DNA from: JAVJST01 sp040219295
GTDB lineage: Bacteria > Pseudomonadota > Alphaproteobacteria > Rhodospirillales > Casp-alpha2
Length of the DNA: 64,000 nucleotides
Direction: 5' to 3'
Assembly (NCBI GenBank): GCA_040219295.1
Contig: JAVJST010000005.1
Coordinates: 1,116,001-1,180,000, forward strand
Shown here: piece after piece, positions 1-8,086 of the stretch
Numbering within the stretch: the first letter of the stretch is position 1
How the letters are laid out: each line of letters starts with the position of its first letter
Translations under genes and position numbers: made by a program
The notes under the pieces: generated by a model
What the model saw: only the letters and a program-made list of their open reading frames with translations
The model's database searches: none
What the model was told of the DNA's origin: nothing

Positions 1-37
1 GGGACTGCAGAATGACCACGGGACCGGTCATGGTCGG

Positions 38-1390
38 TCAGTCTCCCGTCCGTTCGAGGACGGCGACGAAGAAACCGTCGGTGCCGGTCGACGCCGGTGA
101 CAATCTGATTGCCGCGTGATCCGCCGGATGGTCGGCGGCAAACCGGGGCGGGAGATCCCCGCCAATGGCTTCCTGCCATACCGTGGCGACGGGCACTCGG
201 GAGAACGCCGGCACCGCGTCGACGAACCAGTCGACCTGATCCTCGTTCTCCTCGCAAAGCAGGGAGCACGTGGCGTAGATCAGGCGGCCTCCGGGCCGAA
301 CGAGACGGCTCGCGCTCGCCAGGATACGCCGCTGGGTCGCCACCGCATCCGTCAGGTCTTCCGGCTTCAGCAGCCACTTGGACTCCGGATGGCGGCGCCA
401 TGTCCCCGATCCCGAGCACGGAACGTCCAGCAGCACGCGGTCCGCGGACGCGGCGTTCTCCTCGACCCAGGGGTCCTCCTCGCTCGAGAGGGTGTGTCGT
501 TCGACAGCCTCGGCGCCGGCCCGGTGCAGCCTCGCGCGCATCCGCTGGAGACGCCTCGAGAACACGTCGCAGGCAATCAGCCGGCCCGCGAGGTCGCCGT
601 CGCGCGACATGTCGGCGGCCAGTGCAAGTGTCTTGCCGCCGGCGCCGGCGCAGAAATCGATAACGGTCATGCCGGGGCGGGCGCCGCACATCATCGCGAC
701 CAACTGCGAGGCTTCGTCCTGCACCTCGATCCGGCCGTCACGAAAAACCGATGTGCCGCCGAGCCTGACATTGCCTTCGACGCGCAGGGCGAGGGGCGAA
801 TAGGCCGTCGGTACCGTGGTTACCTGCTCATGCGCGAGGGCGGCGCGGGCCTGTTCCCAGGTCGTCTTGATCGTGTTGACGCGAAGATCGACCGGAGCCG
901 GCAGATTGAGAGCCGCCGTTTCCTCGTCGAAGCGTACGCCGAACGCGCGATGCAAGGCCGGCCCCAACCAGTCCGGGATTTCGGCGCGGACCGTATCGGG
1001 CATGTCCGTCCGGTGGGTGAGCGGACGTCCCGCAAGCGCCGACGCCAGCCGGGTTTCCGTGTCGGTGAGTTCCGCCGGGCAGTGGCGCGCTCCGCTGAAC
1101 ATCGCGCCGATGTCCGCCGCCGGCATCTTGTCGTTGAGGGCCAGGTCGGCGATCACGCGGTCGCGCGCCGGCGCGCTGCCGTGCATGCCGGTACGCGTGA
1201 TCCACCAGTCGAGACGCGCCCGCCGCCGGAGCATGCCGTAGGTCCGCTCGGCAATCGCGCGCCTGTCGCCGGAGCCGGCATATCGGCGTTTCCGAAAGTA
1301 GTCGTCGACGATGTCGTCAGCCGGCAGGTCGCCGGCATCGATGCGTTCGGCAAGTTCGATTGCCGCCTGGATGCGTGCGCCCGGTGTCAG
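38..1390 (-). CDS. rsmB: 16S rRNA m5C methyltransferase, RsmB/NOP family
   Basis: SAM-dependent RNA cytosine-C5 methyltransferase of the RsmB (Fmu/Sun) family, which modifies 16S rRNA in the cytoplasm. From the CTG start proposed here the protein is 450 aa: a NusB-like N-terminal region, then a Rossmann methyltransferase domain. SAM motif DFCAGAGGKT lies near residues 245-254, motif IV DVPCSGSGT has one catalytic Cys near 325, and ATCS has the second near 375. The first ATG (1234) would remove 52 residues of good family-like sequence, including TPGARIQAAIELAERI. No ATG, GTG or TTG was seen in frame upstream, but a CTG at 1390-1388 overlaps the guaB stop (AGCTGA), so translational coupling is likely. 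Function is confident; the start is inferred. Confidence 0.9.
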   Translation of the reverse strand: MTPGARIQAAIELAERIDAGDLPADDIVDDYFRKRRYAGSGDRRAIAERTYGMLRRRARLDWWITRTGMHGSAPARDRVIADLALNDKMPAADIGAMFSGARHCPAELTDTETRLASALAGRPLTHRTDMPDTVRAEIPDWLGPALHRAFGVRFDEETAALNLPAPVDLRVNTIKTTWEQARAALAHEQVTTVPTAYSPLALRVEGNVRLGGTSVFRDGRIEVQDEASQLVAMMCGARPGMTVIDFCAGAGGKTLALAADMSRDGDLAGRLIACDVFSRRLQRMRARLHRAGAEAVERHTLSSEEDPWVEENAASADRVLLDVPCSGSGTWRRHPESKWLLKPEDLTDAVATQRRILASASRLVRPGGRLIYATCSLLCEENEDQVDWFVDAVPAFSRVPVATVWQEAIGGDLPPRFAADHPADHAAIRLSPASTGTDGFFVAVLERTGD

Positions 1391-2862
1391 CTGTTCACCC
1401 GGTAGTTGGGGGCCTCTCGCGTGATCGTCACGTCATGGACGTGCCCTTCGCGCAGACCGGCGTTCGTGACCCGCCGGAACACGGCCTTGGCCTTCATGTC
1501 TTCAATCGTCGCGTTGCCGGTGTAACCCATCGAGGCGCGAAGTCCGCCGACCAGCTGGTGAACCACATGGCCGACGGGACCCTTGTAGGGAACCTGTCCC
1601 TCGATGCCCTCGGGTACCAGTTTTAGATTGTCGGAGACCTCGGCCTGAAAATATCGGTCGGCTGAACCGCGCGCCATGGCGCCGAGCGATCCCATGCCGC
1701 GGTACGCCTTGTACGACCGGCCCTGGTAGAGGAAGACCTCGCCGGGGGCTTCGTCGGTTCCCGCGAACAGGGATCCGATCATGCAGGTATCCGCGCCGGC
1801 GGCGATGGCCTTGGCGATGTCGCCGGATGTCTTGATGCCGCCGTCGGCAATCAGTGGAACGCCGGATTTGCCACAGACCTCGGACGTTTCGAGGATCGCC
1901 GAAAGCTGCGGCATGCCGACGCCCGCGATCATGCGGGTGGTACAGATCGTGCCCGGGCCGATGCCGACCTTGACCGCGTCCGCCCCGGCGTCGATCAGCG
2001 CCCTGGCGCCGTCCGGCGTCGCCACGTTGCCGGCGATCACCTGGGCATAGTTGCTGAGCTTCTTGATCTGGTCGACCGCCCTGATGACGCCCGCCGAATG
2101 GCCGTGCGCGGTATCGACGCAGACAACATCCGCCCCGGCGTCGATCAGGATTTCGGCCCGGCGCAGGCCGTCCTCGCCGACGCCGGTGGCGGCGGCCACC
2201 CGCAGCCGACCCCGGTCGTCCTTGCTTGCGTCCGGGTGCTGCTGCGCCTTTTCGATGTCCTTCACCGTGATCAGCCCGATACAGCGGAACGAGTCGTCGA
2301 CGACCAGCAGTTTCTCGATCCGGTACTGATGAAGCAGGCGCATGGCCTCGTCGCGGTCGACGCCCTCGCGCACGGTGATCAGCGGGCGCGAGTCCGTGTG
2401 GCGCGTCATCAACGCACTGACCGGCTGTTCCAAGTTGCTGGCGAAGCGGACGTCGCGGTTGGTCAGGATGCCGACCAGCTTGCCGCTGTTGGATTCAACG
2501 ACGGGGATGCCCGATATCGTATGTTCCTGCTTGATCTTCAGCGCATCCGCGAGGGTCGCGTCGGGATGGATCGTCACCGGGTTCACGACCATGCCGGATT
2601 CGAACTTCTTGACCTTGCGGATCTCCGCCGCCTGTTCCTCCGGCGTCATGTTCTTGTGAATGACGCCGATGCCGCCGGCCTGCGCCATGGCGATGGCCAG
2701 GCTGCTCTCCGTGACCGTGTCCATCGCCGCGGAAATCAGCGGGACGTTGATCTGCACGGTGCGGGTCAGTCGGGTCCGGGTGTTGGCCGTGGTGGGGAGG
2801 ACTTCCGACGCTGCAGGCGTCAGGATGACGTCGTCGAAGGTCAGTGCTTCCGGGAAACTCAT
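1387..2862 (-). CDS. guaB: inosine-5'-monophosphate dehydrogenase
   Basis: Oxidises IMP to XMP with NAD+, the first committed step of GMP synthesis, in the cytoplasm. About 491 aa, normal for the family: a TIM barrel interrupted after the first part by two CBS domains. Visible signatures are LTFDDVILTPA at the N-terminus, the catalytic cysteine loop GPGTICTTRMI and the flap region with YRGMGSLGAM. The ATG at 2862 is chosen over the ATG at 2928 because family proteins begin at this point and AGGAGG stands about five bases upstream. A good sigma70 promoter precedes it. The stop codon overlaps the presumed CTG start of rsmB. Confidence 0.97.
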   Translation of the reverse strand: MSFPEALTFDDVILTPAASEVLPTTANTRTRLTRTVQINVPLISAAMDTVTESSLAIAMAQAGGIGVIHKNMTPEEQAAEIRKVKKFESGMVVNPVTIHPDATLADALKIKQEHTISGIPVVESNSGKLVGILTNRDVRFASNLEQPVSALMTRHTDSRPLITVREGVDRDEAMRLLHQYRIEKLLVVDDSFRCIGLITVKDIEKAQQHPDASKDDRGRLRVAAATGVGEDGLRRAEILIDAGADVVCVDTAHGHSAGVIRAVDQIKKLSNYAQVIAGNVATPDGARALIDAGADAVKVGIGPGTICTTRMIAGVGMPQLSAILETSEVCGKSGVPLIADGGIKTSGDIAKAIAAGADTCMIGSLFAGTDEAPGEVFLYQGRSYKAYRGMGSLGAMARGSADRYFQAEVSDNLKLVPEGIEGQVPYKGPVGHVVHQLVGGLRASMGYTGNATIEDMKAKAVFRRVTNAGLREGHVHDVTITREAPNYRVNS

Positions 2863-2893
2863 GCCAACCTCCTGGGGCCTAGGTTGGCGCGCA

Positions 2894-2921
2894 ATCATAC
2901 AGACAAAAGCTTCGTTGCCAA
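2894..2921 (-). promoter_or_regulatory. sigma70-type promoter of guaB
   Basis: Read on the minus strand: -35 TTGGCA (2921-2916), 16-base spacer, -10 TATGAT (2899-2894). Each hexamer matches the consensus at five of six positions. Transcription would start near 2887 and give a leader of about 25 bases with the AGGAGG ribosome site. It lies between rlmE and guaB. Confidence 0.6.
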
Positions 2922-2949
2922 CACCCAAATCCCGGTCGGTCGGCTGCCC

Positions 2950-3684
2950 TCATTCAGCCTTGGACGCGGGGCCTTCCTGGCGCTCCGACGCCCCTTTGAA
3001 ACCAAGCGCAACAACGTACATTTCCGCCGAATCGGCCCGGCTCGCCGGCGGCTTGGCGTGGCGCACCACGTCGAAGTTGCGCTTCATGTCGGCAAGCAGC
3101 TGATTCTCCGTACCGCCCTGCAGGACCTTGGCGACGAATGCCCCGCCCGGCGCCAGGACCTCCTCGGCGAACATCAGGGCCGCTTCGCACAGGCCCATGA
3201 TCCTCAGATGGTCGGTGGACGGGTGTCCCGTCGATGGCGCGGCCATGTCGCTGAGGACCACGTCGGCGGGCCCGTCCAGTATCTCGCGCAGCCGCTCCGG
3301 CGCGTCGTCGGCCAGGAAGTCGCCCTGCAGCGTCGATGCGCCGGCGACCGGTTCCATCTCCGAGATGTCGATGCCGACGACCTTTCCTTTATCGCCCTTG
3401 AGAACCCGCTCGACCGCGACCTGCGTCCAGCCGCCCGGCGCGGCGCCAAGATCGACGACCCGCTTGCCGGGCGCCAGAAACTTGAACCGGTCGTCGAGCT
3501 CAAGCAGCTTGAAGGCTGCGCGGGACCGGTAGCCCCGGGCCTGGGCCTCGGCAACATATGGGTCATTGAGCTGACGCTGCAGCCACCGTGTCGACGACAG
3601 CTTTCGTCCCTTCGCGGACTTGACGCGCTGGGTGAGGTTGCGACCGGTCATCTGGGTCTTGCGACCGCCCCCGCGTCTCGCCAT
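2950..3684 (-). CDS. rlmE: 23S rRNA 2'-O-ribose methyltransferase RlmE (FtsJ)
   Basis: Methylates the 2'-OH of U2552 in 23S rRNA on the large ribosomal subunit, using SAM. 244 aa with a basic N-terminal extension (MARRGGGRKTQ), then the FtsJ fold: YRSRAAFKLLELD with the first catalytic Lys, SAM loop DLGAAPGGWTQVA, LSDMAAP with the catalytic Asp, and FVAKVLQGG with the second catalytic Lys. The ATG at 3684 is preferred to one at 3726, which lies inside the upstream ppx gene. It starts 10 bases after the ppx stop, so the two are probably one operon. Confidence 0.95.
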   Translation of the reverse strand: MARRGGGRKTQMTGRNLTQRVKSAKGRKLSSTRWLQRQLNDPYVAEAQARGYRSRAAFKLLELDDRFKFLAPGKRVVDLGAAPGGWTQVAVERVLKGDKGKVVGIDISEMEPVAGASTLQGDFLADDAPERLREILDGPADVVLSDMAAPSTGHPSTDHLRIMGLCEAALMFAEEVLAPGGAFVAKVLQGGTENQLLADMKRNFDVVRHAKPPASRADSAEMYVVALGFKGASERQEGPASKAE

Positions 3685-3694
3685 GACGGACCTC

Positions 3695-4810
3695 TCAGTT
3701 CGCCGACTGGCGGATGCCGTCGGCACCGGCCGGCGGGACCGAGCCGGGCGCCGCGGGGCTGTCTTCGCGGATCATGCCGTAGAGCAGGCCTTCGCGGATG
3801 CCGCGGTCGGCCACGCGCATGCGGCCCACCGGCCAGCGCCGGCAGACCGCCTCGAGGATGGCGCACCCCATGACGACGAGATCGGCGCGGTCGTTGCCGA
3901 TGCACGGGTTCCGCGATCGGGTCGCGCAGTCCTGTTCCGCGAGCCGCCGGCTGAGCCGCGCGATGCTGTCGAAATCGATGACCATACCGTCGACGCGGGT
4001 CCGGTCGTAGCGCTTGAGCCCGAGATGCATGGCGCCGAGCGTGGTCACGGTGCCGGATGTGCCCAGCATCGTGAGGTCCCCGGCCGCCGTTGCCGTATCG
4101 GCGTCGGCGACGGCGGAAAACCGGTCGAGATGCGACGCGATGTCGGCGATGATGTCTTCATAGAGTGCGGGACCGATGCAGTCGCCGCCATAACGTTCGG
4201 CGAGCGTGACGACGCCCTCGGGGATGGAATGATAGGCGGCGACCCGGGCCTCGCCGTCGCGCTGGTCGATCCACATCAGCTCGGAACTGCCGCCGCCGAT
4301 ATCGAGGACGAGGCCGAAGCTCTTGTCGCCGTCGAGCAACGGCCGGCAGCCGGCGAACGTCAGGGTGACCTCGCCCTCGCAGCTGACGGTCTCGAGTTCG
4401 ATGCCGGTTTCCTCGCGGACCCTGGCGACGAACTGGGGCGCATTGCCGCCGCGCCGGCAGGCTTCGGTCGCGACCGCCCGGTAGCGCACAACGTGCTGGC
4501 GCGCCATGACGCCGGCGCACACCTTGAGCGCCTCGATGGTGCGCCGCATGGCGTCCTCGCAGAGTCCGCCGCTGCCGGCGAGACCTTCGCCGAGACGAAC
4601 GATGCGCGAGTACGAATCGACAACGCGGAAGGCGTTGTCCTCGGGCACGGCAACAAGCAGACGGCAGTTGTTGGTGCCGAGGTCGATCGCCGCGTACTTA
4701 GGCGTGGCAGTGGTGACGCCGCTGTTCCCGTTCCCGTTCCCGTCTGGACCGCACGCGCCGCCGGACGAAGAATTGCCTCCGTTCGCCGATCGTTGCGCTC
4801 TCTTTTTCAT
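3695..4810 (-). CDS. ppx: Ppx/GppA family exopolyphosphatase
   Basis: Actin-fold phosphatase that hydrolyses polyphosphate and/or pppGpp, linking phosphate storage and the stringent response. 371 aa. Phosphate-1 motif AIDLGTNNCRLLVA lies near residues 40-53, and the second motif VLDIGGGSSEL is present. The protein is shorter than E. coli Ppx or GppA (about 500 aa), lacking their C-terminal domain, which is usual for the alphaproteobacterial form. The first 35 residues are a Ser/Gly/Asn-rich tail containing a GNGNGN run coded by a hexamer repeat. It heads the operon with rlmE. Whether it prefers polyP or pppGpp cannot be read from the sequence. Confidence 0.9.
   Translation of the reverse strand: MKKRAQRSANGGNSSSGGACGPDGNGNGNSGVTTATPKYAAIDLGTNNCRLLVAVPEDNAFRVVDSYSRIVRLGEGLAGSGGLCEDAMRRTIEALKVCAGVMARQHVVRYRAVATEACRRGGNAPQFVARVREETGIELETVSCEGEVTLTFAGCRPLLDGDKSFGLVLDIGGGSSELMWIDQRDGEARVAAYHSIPEGVVTLAERYGGDCIGPALYEDIIADIASHLDRFSAVADADTATAAGDLTMLGTSGTVTTLGAMHLGLKRYDRTRVDGMVIDFDSIARLSRRLAEQDCATRSRNPCIGNDRADLVVMGCAILEAVCRRWPVGRMRVADRGIREGLLYGMIREDSPAAPGSVPPAGADGIRQSAN
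4725..4742. repeat. TTCCCG hexamer repeat, three copies, inside ppx
   Basis: Three perfect head-to-tail TTCCCG units. On the coding strand they encode alternating Gly-Asn in the disordered N-terminal tail of Ppx. Slippage by one unit would stay in frame. Confidence 0.6.
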
Positions 4811-4891
4811 GCCGGGGCAGGCTCCAGAATTGATGACGGTTCGCTCAGGCGTCTCAGGTTCCGATGGCCCTCATTTTAGTGATCGGCAACC

Positions 4892-4907
4892 GGGCCGCAA
4901 GCGGCCC
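4892..4907 (-). terminator. GC hairpin downstream of the 88-residue gene, possible terminator
   Basis: GGGCCG-CAAG-CGGCCC perfect inverted repeat 16 bases past the stop of the small membrane gene. No T run follows on the minus strand, so intrinsic termination is uncertain. Confidence 0.3.
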
Positions 4908-4922
4908 TGACGGGGCCGCGGA

Positions 4923-5189
4923 TCAGTCGGTCGAATCGGGAAGCAGTCCCTTGATGACATCGGTCAGCCGGGACCGGTCGGCGTCGTCCGCGACCAGCCA
5001 GATGACGAACCAGGCAACGGCGGTGGCCAAGGTCACCAGCACGACGGCCTTCTGCAGATCGAACTGGCCGAGCCAGGCGCGGACCCGAGCGCGGACCCTG
5101 GCGATCCCGAAGATCACCGCCGCCAGCGCCTTGAGCGGCACGGACAGGTACCATTTGAGCCATTCCATGGGCGTCGTTCGCCTGTTCAT
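4923..5189 (-). CDS. small single-span membrane protein, function unknown
   Basis: 88 aa, not recognised as a named family. An N-terminal amphipathic stretch (EWLKWYLSVPLKALAAVIFG) precedes a basic segment with four Arg (ARVRARVRAW), and one clear transmembrane helix follows at about residues 48-66 (VVLVTLATAVAWFVIWLVA). The short acidic tail ends in DSTD. The start may be Met1 (5189) or Met8 (5168). It stands alone between the ppx operon and tRNA-Gln. The arrangement would suit a small inner-membrane accessory protein, but no role can be assigned. Confidence 0.6.
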   Translation of the reverse strand: MNRRTTPMEWLKWYLSVPLKALAAVIFGIARVRARVRAWLGQFDLQKAVVLVTLATAVAWFVIWLVADDADRSRLTDVIKGLLPDSTD

Positions 5190-5343
5190 CCCGATCCGAT
5201 TCCTCGATCGTCTGGTTAGATCGCGGCTGAAGCCGGAAAAAGCAAGTCCGCGAGGTCTTTTCAGGCCGAATCCGGTATGCTAGAACCCGCGCCCTGTCCC
5301 GGAGATATCTTCTCTGGCGCCGGCGGCGCGGACAGTGTCCCGA

Positions 5344-5417
5344 TGGGGGATAGTTTAGCGGTAGAACTCTCGGCTCTGACCCGAGCAGCCCTGGTTCGAA
5401 TCCAGGTCCCCCAGCCA
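5344..5417 (+). tRNA. tRNA-Gln (anticodon CUG)
   Basis: Complete cloverleaf. Acceptor stem TGGGGGA (5344-5350) pairs with TCCCCCA (5407-5413), discriminator G5414, encoded CCA at 5415-5417. Anticodon stem CTCGG/CCGAG flanks the loop CTCTGAC with anticodon CTG at 5376-5378, reading CAG glutamine codons. T-arm contains GGTTCGAATCC. Transcribed alone. The best -10-like element upstream (TATGCT at 5276-5281) has no convincing -35. Confidence 0.96.
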
Positions 5418-5531
5418 GTTTCCCAGCCAACTCCCCGATCCATCCGGCATACCCGCCCGGCCCGGGCGATTGCGGCGCTCCCGCCGGGGCGATAGGCTGT
5501 GCCATCATCCCGGTTGATGGAGCGCACGCCA

Positions 5532-5726
5532 ATGTCCTTCGAAGAGTACCAGGCCGAATTGTCGCTGCTGCTGAGCCAGCTCGACAACCAGCCGGACGAC
5601 GAGCACGAGATCATGATGCGTCTCAAGCAGATGCTCGACACCATGCGGTCGGAGGGTCTGCCGATCCCCGGCGATCTCGCCAAGCTCGAGGCGGACCTCG
5701 ATGAACTCTTCAGCGGCAAGAGCTGA
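5532..5726 (+). CDS. small acidic helical protein, unknown function
   Basis: 64 aa from the ATG at 5532 (MSFEEYQAEL); an ATG at 5517 in the same frame would add five residues. The protein is charged and Leu-rich, predicted to be two helices (residues 3-20 and 26-43) with a second acidic helix ending LDELFSGKS. No domain recognised. Its last 26 bases overlap the start of the following glycosyltransferase gene, so translational coupling is likely. GGAG lies about nine bases before the chosen start. Confidence 0.6.
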   Translation: MSFEEYQAELSLLLSQLDNQPDDEHEIMMRLKQMLDTMRSEGLPIPGDLAKLEADLDELFSGKS

Positions 5727-6681
5727 CGACCGCATCGCCGCGGTCATTCCCTGCTTCCGCGAACGCGAGTCGATTCTCGACGTGATCGGCGGAATCGGCG
5801 GGGAGGTTCAGCGGATCTACGTGGTCGACGATGCCTGTCCCGATGCGACCGGCGCGCTGGTCGAGGAGCGCTCGGACGACAAACGTGTCACCGTGATTCG
5901 CCATTCGGAGAATCGCGGCGTCGGTGCCGCCACGATCAGCGGAATGCGCGCCGCGCTTGCCGACGGCGCCGACGTCATCGTCAAGCTCGACGGCGACGGG
6001 CAGATGGATCCGGCATTGATTTCCGAAATCGCCGGGCCGGTGCTGCGCGGAGAGGCGGATTACGCGAAGGGCAACCGGTTCCACGACCCGACGAGCCTCG
6101 GCGAGATGCCGCTGGTCCGGCTGTTGGGCAATATCGTGCTGTCGTTCGTGTCCAAGGCATCCAGCGGATACTGGAACGTGTTCGATCCGACGAACGGGTT
6201 CGTTGCGGTGCATGCATCGGTCGCCCGGCGCCTGCCGCTCGACGAGATTTCCGGGCGTTACTTCTTCGAATCCGACATGCTGCACCGGCTTTACCTGTTG
6301 CGCGCCGTCGTCGCCGACGTGCCGATGACCGCGCGCTATGCCGGTACCGGCGAGAGCAAGCTGTCGATTGGCGGTTCCATGGTCGAGTTTCCGCTGAAGC
6401 ATTTCCGCAACGGACTGCGGCGGCTGTTGCTGACCTACGTGCTGCGCGATTTCAACATCGCCTCGATCGAGCTTCTGCTGTCGCTGCCGCTGATCCTGTC
6501 CGGGACGATCTTCGGGCTCGCAACATGGATTCCCAACGCCGCCGCCGGTGTGGAGACGCCGTCGGGCACCGTCATGCTGGCGGCCCTGCCGATCATCATC
6601 GGCGTTCAGATGCTGCTCGCGTTTCTGCAGTTCGACATGTCGAACGTTCCCGCCAAACCGGTCCAGCGGCCGGTGTCCTGA
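5701..6681 (+). CDS. family 2 glycosyltransferase, polyprenyl-phosphate sugar type
   Basis: 326 aa. The N-terminal 230 residues form a GT-A fold of the GT2 DPM1/DPMS type: start of fold AAVIPCFRERESI, VVDDACPDATG, and the metal-binding KLDGDGQMDP in place of DxD. Two hydrophobic helices follow (about 255-277 and 287-307). This suggests transfer of a hexose from an NDP-sugar to undecaprenyl phosphate at the inner face of the membrane. It overlaps the preceding 64-residue gene. It is not next to other sugar genes; a similar enzyme lies at 31753-33030. Substrate unknown. Confidence 0.85.
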   Translation: MNSSAARADDRIAAVIPCFRERESILDVIGGIGGEVQRIYVVDDACPDATGALVEERSDDKRVTVIRHSENRGVGAATISGMRAALADGADVIVKLDGDGQMDPALISEIAGPVLRGEADYAKGNRFHDPTSLGEMPLVRLLGNIVLSFVSKASSGYWNVFDPTNGFVAVHASVARRLPLDEISGRYFFESDMLHRLYLLRAVVADVPMTARYAGTGESKLSIGGSMVEFPLKHFRNGLRRLLLTYVLRDFNIASIELLLSLPLILSGTIFGLATWIPNAAAGVETPSGTVMLAALPIIIGVQMLLAFLQFDMSNVPAKPVQRPVS

Positions 6682-6785
6682 CGGGCGTGCGGACGATCAC
6701 AGGCATTCGCTGCAGAAGTCCGTAATTATCTGTATGATGTCATGACGAACTCTGGGATTCCCGCCGCCGGACGGAAGATGCGGAC

Positions 6786-8078
6786 ATGAGCGACGAAGAC
6801 GACGAATTCACTCCTCGCGATGCGGCCCTGTCGGATGAATCGATGGCCGAGGAAGAGGAACTGCCCGACGAGATACGCGGCTGGAACTGGGGCGCGTTCT
6901 TCCTCAACTGGATATGGGGCATCGGCAACCGCACCTACATCGCGCTGGCGATGTTCATCCCCGTCATCAATATCTTCATGCCGTTCGTGCTCGGCTTCAA
7001 GGGCAACAAGTGGGCCTGGCGCAACAAGGAATGGGAGGACGTCGATCATTTTCTCCGTGTCCAGCGCCGCTGGTCCGTGGTCGGTGTTTCGCTGTTCCTG
7101 ATGCTGATTTTCTCCTCGCTCGGCGGCCTCGTCTGGGTGCAGAAGTACCTGGCACGCTCCGAACCGGTTCGGCTCGCCATCGAACAGGTGCTGAGCAGTC
7201 AGGCTGTCATCGACCGTCTCGGCGGGCGCATACGGCCCGGCTGGTACGTGCTTGGCAATTTCGAGTTTTCCGGCGGAACCGGCGTCGCCCATCTGAACTT
7301 TCCGATCAATGGGCCACGCGGCGAAGCCGACGTCTATTTGAACGCGGTTCAGGAGAACGACCGATGGGGCCTGGTCGGCCTCGAGGTCGCCGTCGGCAAC
7401 GACATCATTCCGATCGAGGTGCCGCGCCAGACGATCACGCGTTCGCTCGATGAGGGCGTGGCGCTCATCGACGCCGGCGACGGCCGCGGCGCGATCGACG
7501 CGCTGATGCCGGCGGCGCGCCTGCAGAACGCGGACGCACAACGTCTCATCGGCGAGATTTACGCGGTCGGCCTGGGCGTCGATGTCGATCTCGACCAATC
7601 GAAGAGCTGGCTGGAACGCGCGGTCGCCAATGGCAGCCGGCAGGCGCGAGACCGCCTCGCCGAGGTCGAGGAAATGCGCCCCCCGGATCCAACGCCGGAA
7701 CAGCTTCGCCAGATGGCCGACGAAGAGAAACTCGAGAGCATCAAGATGCGCCTTGATGCTGCCGAGATCGCCATCGACGATCTTCGCGAATTGGCCGAGA
7801 GCGGCAGCCCCGAGGCGCAGGTCTATTTTGCCGACCTGTTGTTCGCAGGCAGCGGTATCGATCGCAATCTCTCGTTGTCGGCGATGTGGTACAAGCGCGC
7901 GGCCGAACAGGGGCACGTCGAGGCGCAATTCATGCTCGGCAGCATGTACGTCCGTGGCAATGCCGTACCCCGCAGCATCGAGGATGCGCGGGAATGGCTG
8001 ACGAAGGCGGCCGAACAAGGGCACGAGGGCGCGAGGAACGAGCTTCGCGTCGTCGGTGATCTCGCTGTCGCCGATTAG
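6786..8078 (+). CDS. Coa1-like membrane protein with Sel1 repeats
   Basis: 430 aa. An acidic N-terminal tail of about 35 residues precedes a Trp-rich segment (RGWNWGAFFLNWIWGIGNRTY) and two or three membrane helices up to about residue 120. A Coa1-like periplasmic domain follows (about 130-225; PVRLAIEQVLSSQAVIDRLG and a conserved GRIRPGW), then Sel1-type helical repeats to the end (AxxWLTKAAEQGHxxA pattern near 395-415). In eukaryotes Coa1 helps assemble cytochrome oxidase; the bacterial role is not established. The ATG at 6786 is the first in frame. It converges on the TPR gene with an 8-base gap. Confidence 0.75.
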   Translation: MSDEDDEFTPRDAALSDESMAEEEELPDEIRGWNWGAFFLNWIWGIGNRTYIALAMFIPVINIFMPFVLGFKGNKWAWRNKEWEDVDHFLRVQRRWSVVGVSLFLMLIFSSLGGLVWVQKYLARSEPVRLAIEQVLSSQAVIDRLGGRIRPGWYVLGNFEFSGGTGVAHLNFPINGPRGEADVYLNAVQENDRWGLVGLEVAVGNDIIPIEVPRQTITRSLDEGVALIDAGDGRGAIDALMPAARLQNADAQRLIGEIYAVGLGVDVDLDQSKSWLERAVANGSRQARDRLAEVEEMRPPDPTPEQLRQMADEEKLESIKMRLDAAEIAIDDLRELAESGSPEAQVYFADLLFAGSGIDRNLSLSAMWYKRAAEQGHVEAQFMLGSMYVRGNAVPRSIEDAREWLTKAAEQGHEGARNELRVVGDLAVAD

Positions 8079-8086
8079 ACCTCGCT

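Noticed and set aside
116..1405. Long plus-strand open frame opposite rsmB (429 codons)
   Set aside because: It is antisense to a well-supported gene and has an Arg/Gly/Ala-rich composition without any domain; typical of GC-rich coding strands.
2098..3873. 591-codon plus-strand frame opposite guaB and rlmE
   Set aside because: Covers two convincing minus-strand genes; sequence shows no recognisable motif.
5454..5470. GC palindrome after tRNA-Gln as a terminator
   Set aside because: Short, no T tract; similar GC palindromes are frequent in this composition.
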